Source: Anagrus nilaparvatae (taxonomy: Eukaryota > Arthropoda > Insecta > Hymenoptera > Mymaridae). Taken from it: a stretch of 64,000 bases of DNA. Below the pieces are notes generated by a model, which was not told the origin of the DNA, searched no databases, and saw only the letters and a list, made by a program, of their open reading frames with translations. This document shows positions 55,701 through 58,700 of this stretch, piece after piece. The DNA lies in NCBI GenBank assembly GCA_022575985.1, contig JAKSXM010000007.1, forward strand, positions 16,742,501 through 16,806,500, written 5' to 3'. Made by a program: the position numbers and the translations under genes. The first letter of the stretch is position 1; each line of letters begins with the position of its first letter.

Positions 55701-58700
55701 TTATTACCCATAAAATCGATTTAAAAATATTTTTTTGGCTACTTAAGGTTGGGTAACGTTTTTTATATATTTAAATAGTACTTTCCATCGATTAGCAGCT
55801 TTTCAAAACATTTTGCAAGCTTTGTAAAAAATTAGAAAGCTGAAAAGTAACAATTCCCATATTATTTAAATGGGAAAATTGAGATGCTTACAGGCACACT
55901 TTTTTTAAATAAATCCAAACAATATACTTCCAAGATTACGAAAAAAAAATCTAACTTAAAAATCAAAGCTGCGTCCTAAACTCATAAATTTTTTTTTTAA
56001 TGCTAAAAAAAATGTTTATATGATAAAGCAATTAAAATAATACTACTATTATGAACATATATATTATATCCCTTTTCTGGTCAATTTCAACTACAATTTT
56101 ATTACTTCACAACATATCAAAATCTATTTCTGAGAACAAGCACATATAAATTTCACTATATTTCTTTAAACATCCGCCATATGACAAATAAAATTAAAAA
56201 AAAAAAAATTTTGAAAAAATTTCTATTTACTAGACATTAATTTTTTTTTGTGGGATAATAATATACCATCTAAAATAATTTTTTTTTTTTTTTGTTTGTT
56301 AATCTTCCTAAATCTTGGACCCTGATTATAAAAAGATATCAAAGTTTTATAATATTTAAAATATTTTTCATAATAAATTAAACACAAGTATCGCAAATAC
56401 GAATTTTGCGCCCTTATATATTTGGCGCCCCAGGCCTTTGGAGGGGGCGATCGCCCCCTTCGCCCCCCCCCCTGGCTACGCCCCTGCATAGCGCAGTCGG
56501 TAGAACATTTAATTTTTTGTTTATAAAAAAATTAAAAATTTATCTTCTTATTATTGGTTTTTGGAAAGAAATAAAATTTATTGTTATGTACCTCTATATT
56601 TTCCAGTATTTTTGAGAACTAATTTCATGATTTAGTAATTATAACCTTAAATATACTTTTTAATTTAAGAAGTTCATTTATCAAACGCCGTAGCTTAAAA
56701 TTAAGTTACACAAAGAAAATCTTAATTCTTATTGTTTTATTAAACTTCTGTCCAAATGTCATTATTGTGCTCTCAAAAATAAAATTTATTTTATAAAATT
56801 AGAAATATATAACCACTTGGTGAGATATGCCCATATACACTAACACCAATATTTATAAATATTGGTGTTTGTGTTTTATTGTCAGAATTCAAATGCCCTT
56901 TAGAAATTTGACTTTCTTATACGTCTACCTGTATAAATAATTATCAAATTCATCAGCAATGAATAATAGTACATTCTTAACAGACTCATAGAAATGTTAA
57001 TTTTGCCAAATGCGGAGGTTAACGAGTTCGGGGCGCATAATAAATGTCTCTAGATGAGGTTAGTTTCTTTACAAATGGCAATATTTACGACCTCTCATAA
57101 TTGGAATATAGTCATTATTGCTCGCTAGTAAAGAAAAAAACATTCTCAGACGCGGTAAAGAATGTTTTCTCATCTTCCAGCATGTAAATATAAATATTTT
57201 TATTCCTTAACATTTCTAAGAATATTCTTCTAAAATAATATTTATTAAAATAATAATATTCTATTAAAAAAGAACTTGTTGCAGTTTAAGTATTATAAAA
57301 TAAATATTAAATCTGAAGAAAAAGATTTCATAATATATTTTAAGTCTTAATTAAATCTTGTACAGATGGAATGATATCTGATGCCAAGTAGAATTTTTAT
57401 GCGCATAAATTTTTCTCAGGTCACATAACTTTAACATAAAAATTTTAATTAAAAAAAAAATAAATATTTTTTTTAGATTTCTTGTATAAAAAGAAACTGA
57501 AGTTTATTTATAATTTTAATTATTCAGGCTTCATAAATTCAAATATTTCTATATATATTAATGTTATATAACAGAGGCCGTACACTGAAAAAAAATTCCG
57601 GTTGCCGCAACCGGAATTCCGGCTGCGGCAACCGGAATTTTTCCCGTTGCGGCAACCGGATATTCCGGTTGCGGCAACCGGATTTTCCAGTTGCGGCAAC
57701 CGGAATTCCAGTTGCGGCAACCGGAATTCCAGTTGCGGCAACCGGATTTTCCAGTTGCGGCAACCGGAATTCCAGTTGCGGTAACCGGAATTCCGGTTGC
57801 GGCAACCGGAATTCCAGCTTTGAAAAATGGATTTTTTTTTACGTAAAAGACATAATATAAAACAATTCTATCCATAAAAATAGATGTTTCAAGAAGAATA
57901 ATTTAAATTTTGTATAAAAGTTGTTTAAATTTATATTGTTTATTACACATTATTTATTTAAGCTATTATTTGACTAAAAAATTTTTAAAATTATAATAGT
58001 ATATTGACACTATTATTATTATTATTATAGCATTTATTTTGTCTGAGCAAAAATATATTTTTTACTCTTGTTTTTACATAGTCAATTAATTAATTTAATA
58101 TTTAAATAAAAATAAAATAAAATCTTTTAATAAATTAAAATTAGTCAAATTATTATGTTAAGTAAAATAATAAATTGCTGAAAATACCTAAAATAAACCC
58201 CGAAAGAAGTACAATTCTTGGGAAAATCATTCGATCCATAAAGTTGTCATTGTAATAATCTTCCATTCTATCATAAGTAAACATTTTCCACTAGTTTTTA
58301 CTACTTTGAATCCATTTTTTACATTTTTTACATCAAAAATATTATCAATCGTATAAATTAGCTTTTAAGAATGCCAAAATAACTATTTTTTTCCTGACTA
58401 ATTTAAATTTATTATATTTAAATCTTGAACCTCTCTTGAACCAAAGTAAAATATATTATTTCAACATTAAAAATTGATTCAGACCTTTAGTTAGTATCTT
58501 TAGTTAATTTAAACTGACGTATTTTCGCTGAGACTCCCGAATTTTCCTATTGAAAATACAGGATTTAAGAGTTATTATGAGTATCTTTTTCTGAACCATA
58601 AAGTTTCTTAAAATATTTGATTTTCTCAAAATTTGTTTTTGTTTCAGAAAAAGTTGCTTAAAAATACTCAAAAGTTCAGTATTATTTAATAGGTCTTTTA

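Noticed and set aside
56223..56615. Gly/Arg/Pro-rich frames with GGRRGRSPP
   Set aside because: They translate the G/C-rich element end GGAGGGGGCGATCGCCCCC.
57520..57875. Six-frame Pro/Ala/Gly/Arg-repeat proteins over the array
   Set aside because: They are the translation of the 17-nt palindrome array, open on both strands by composition; not genes.
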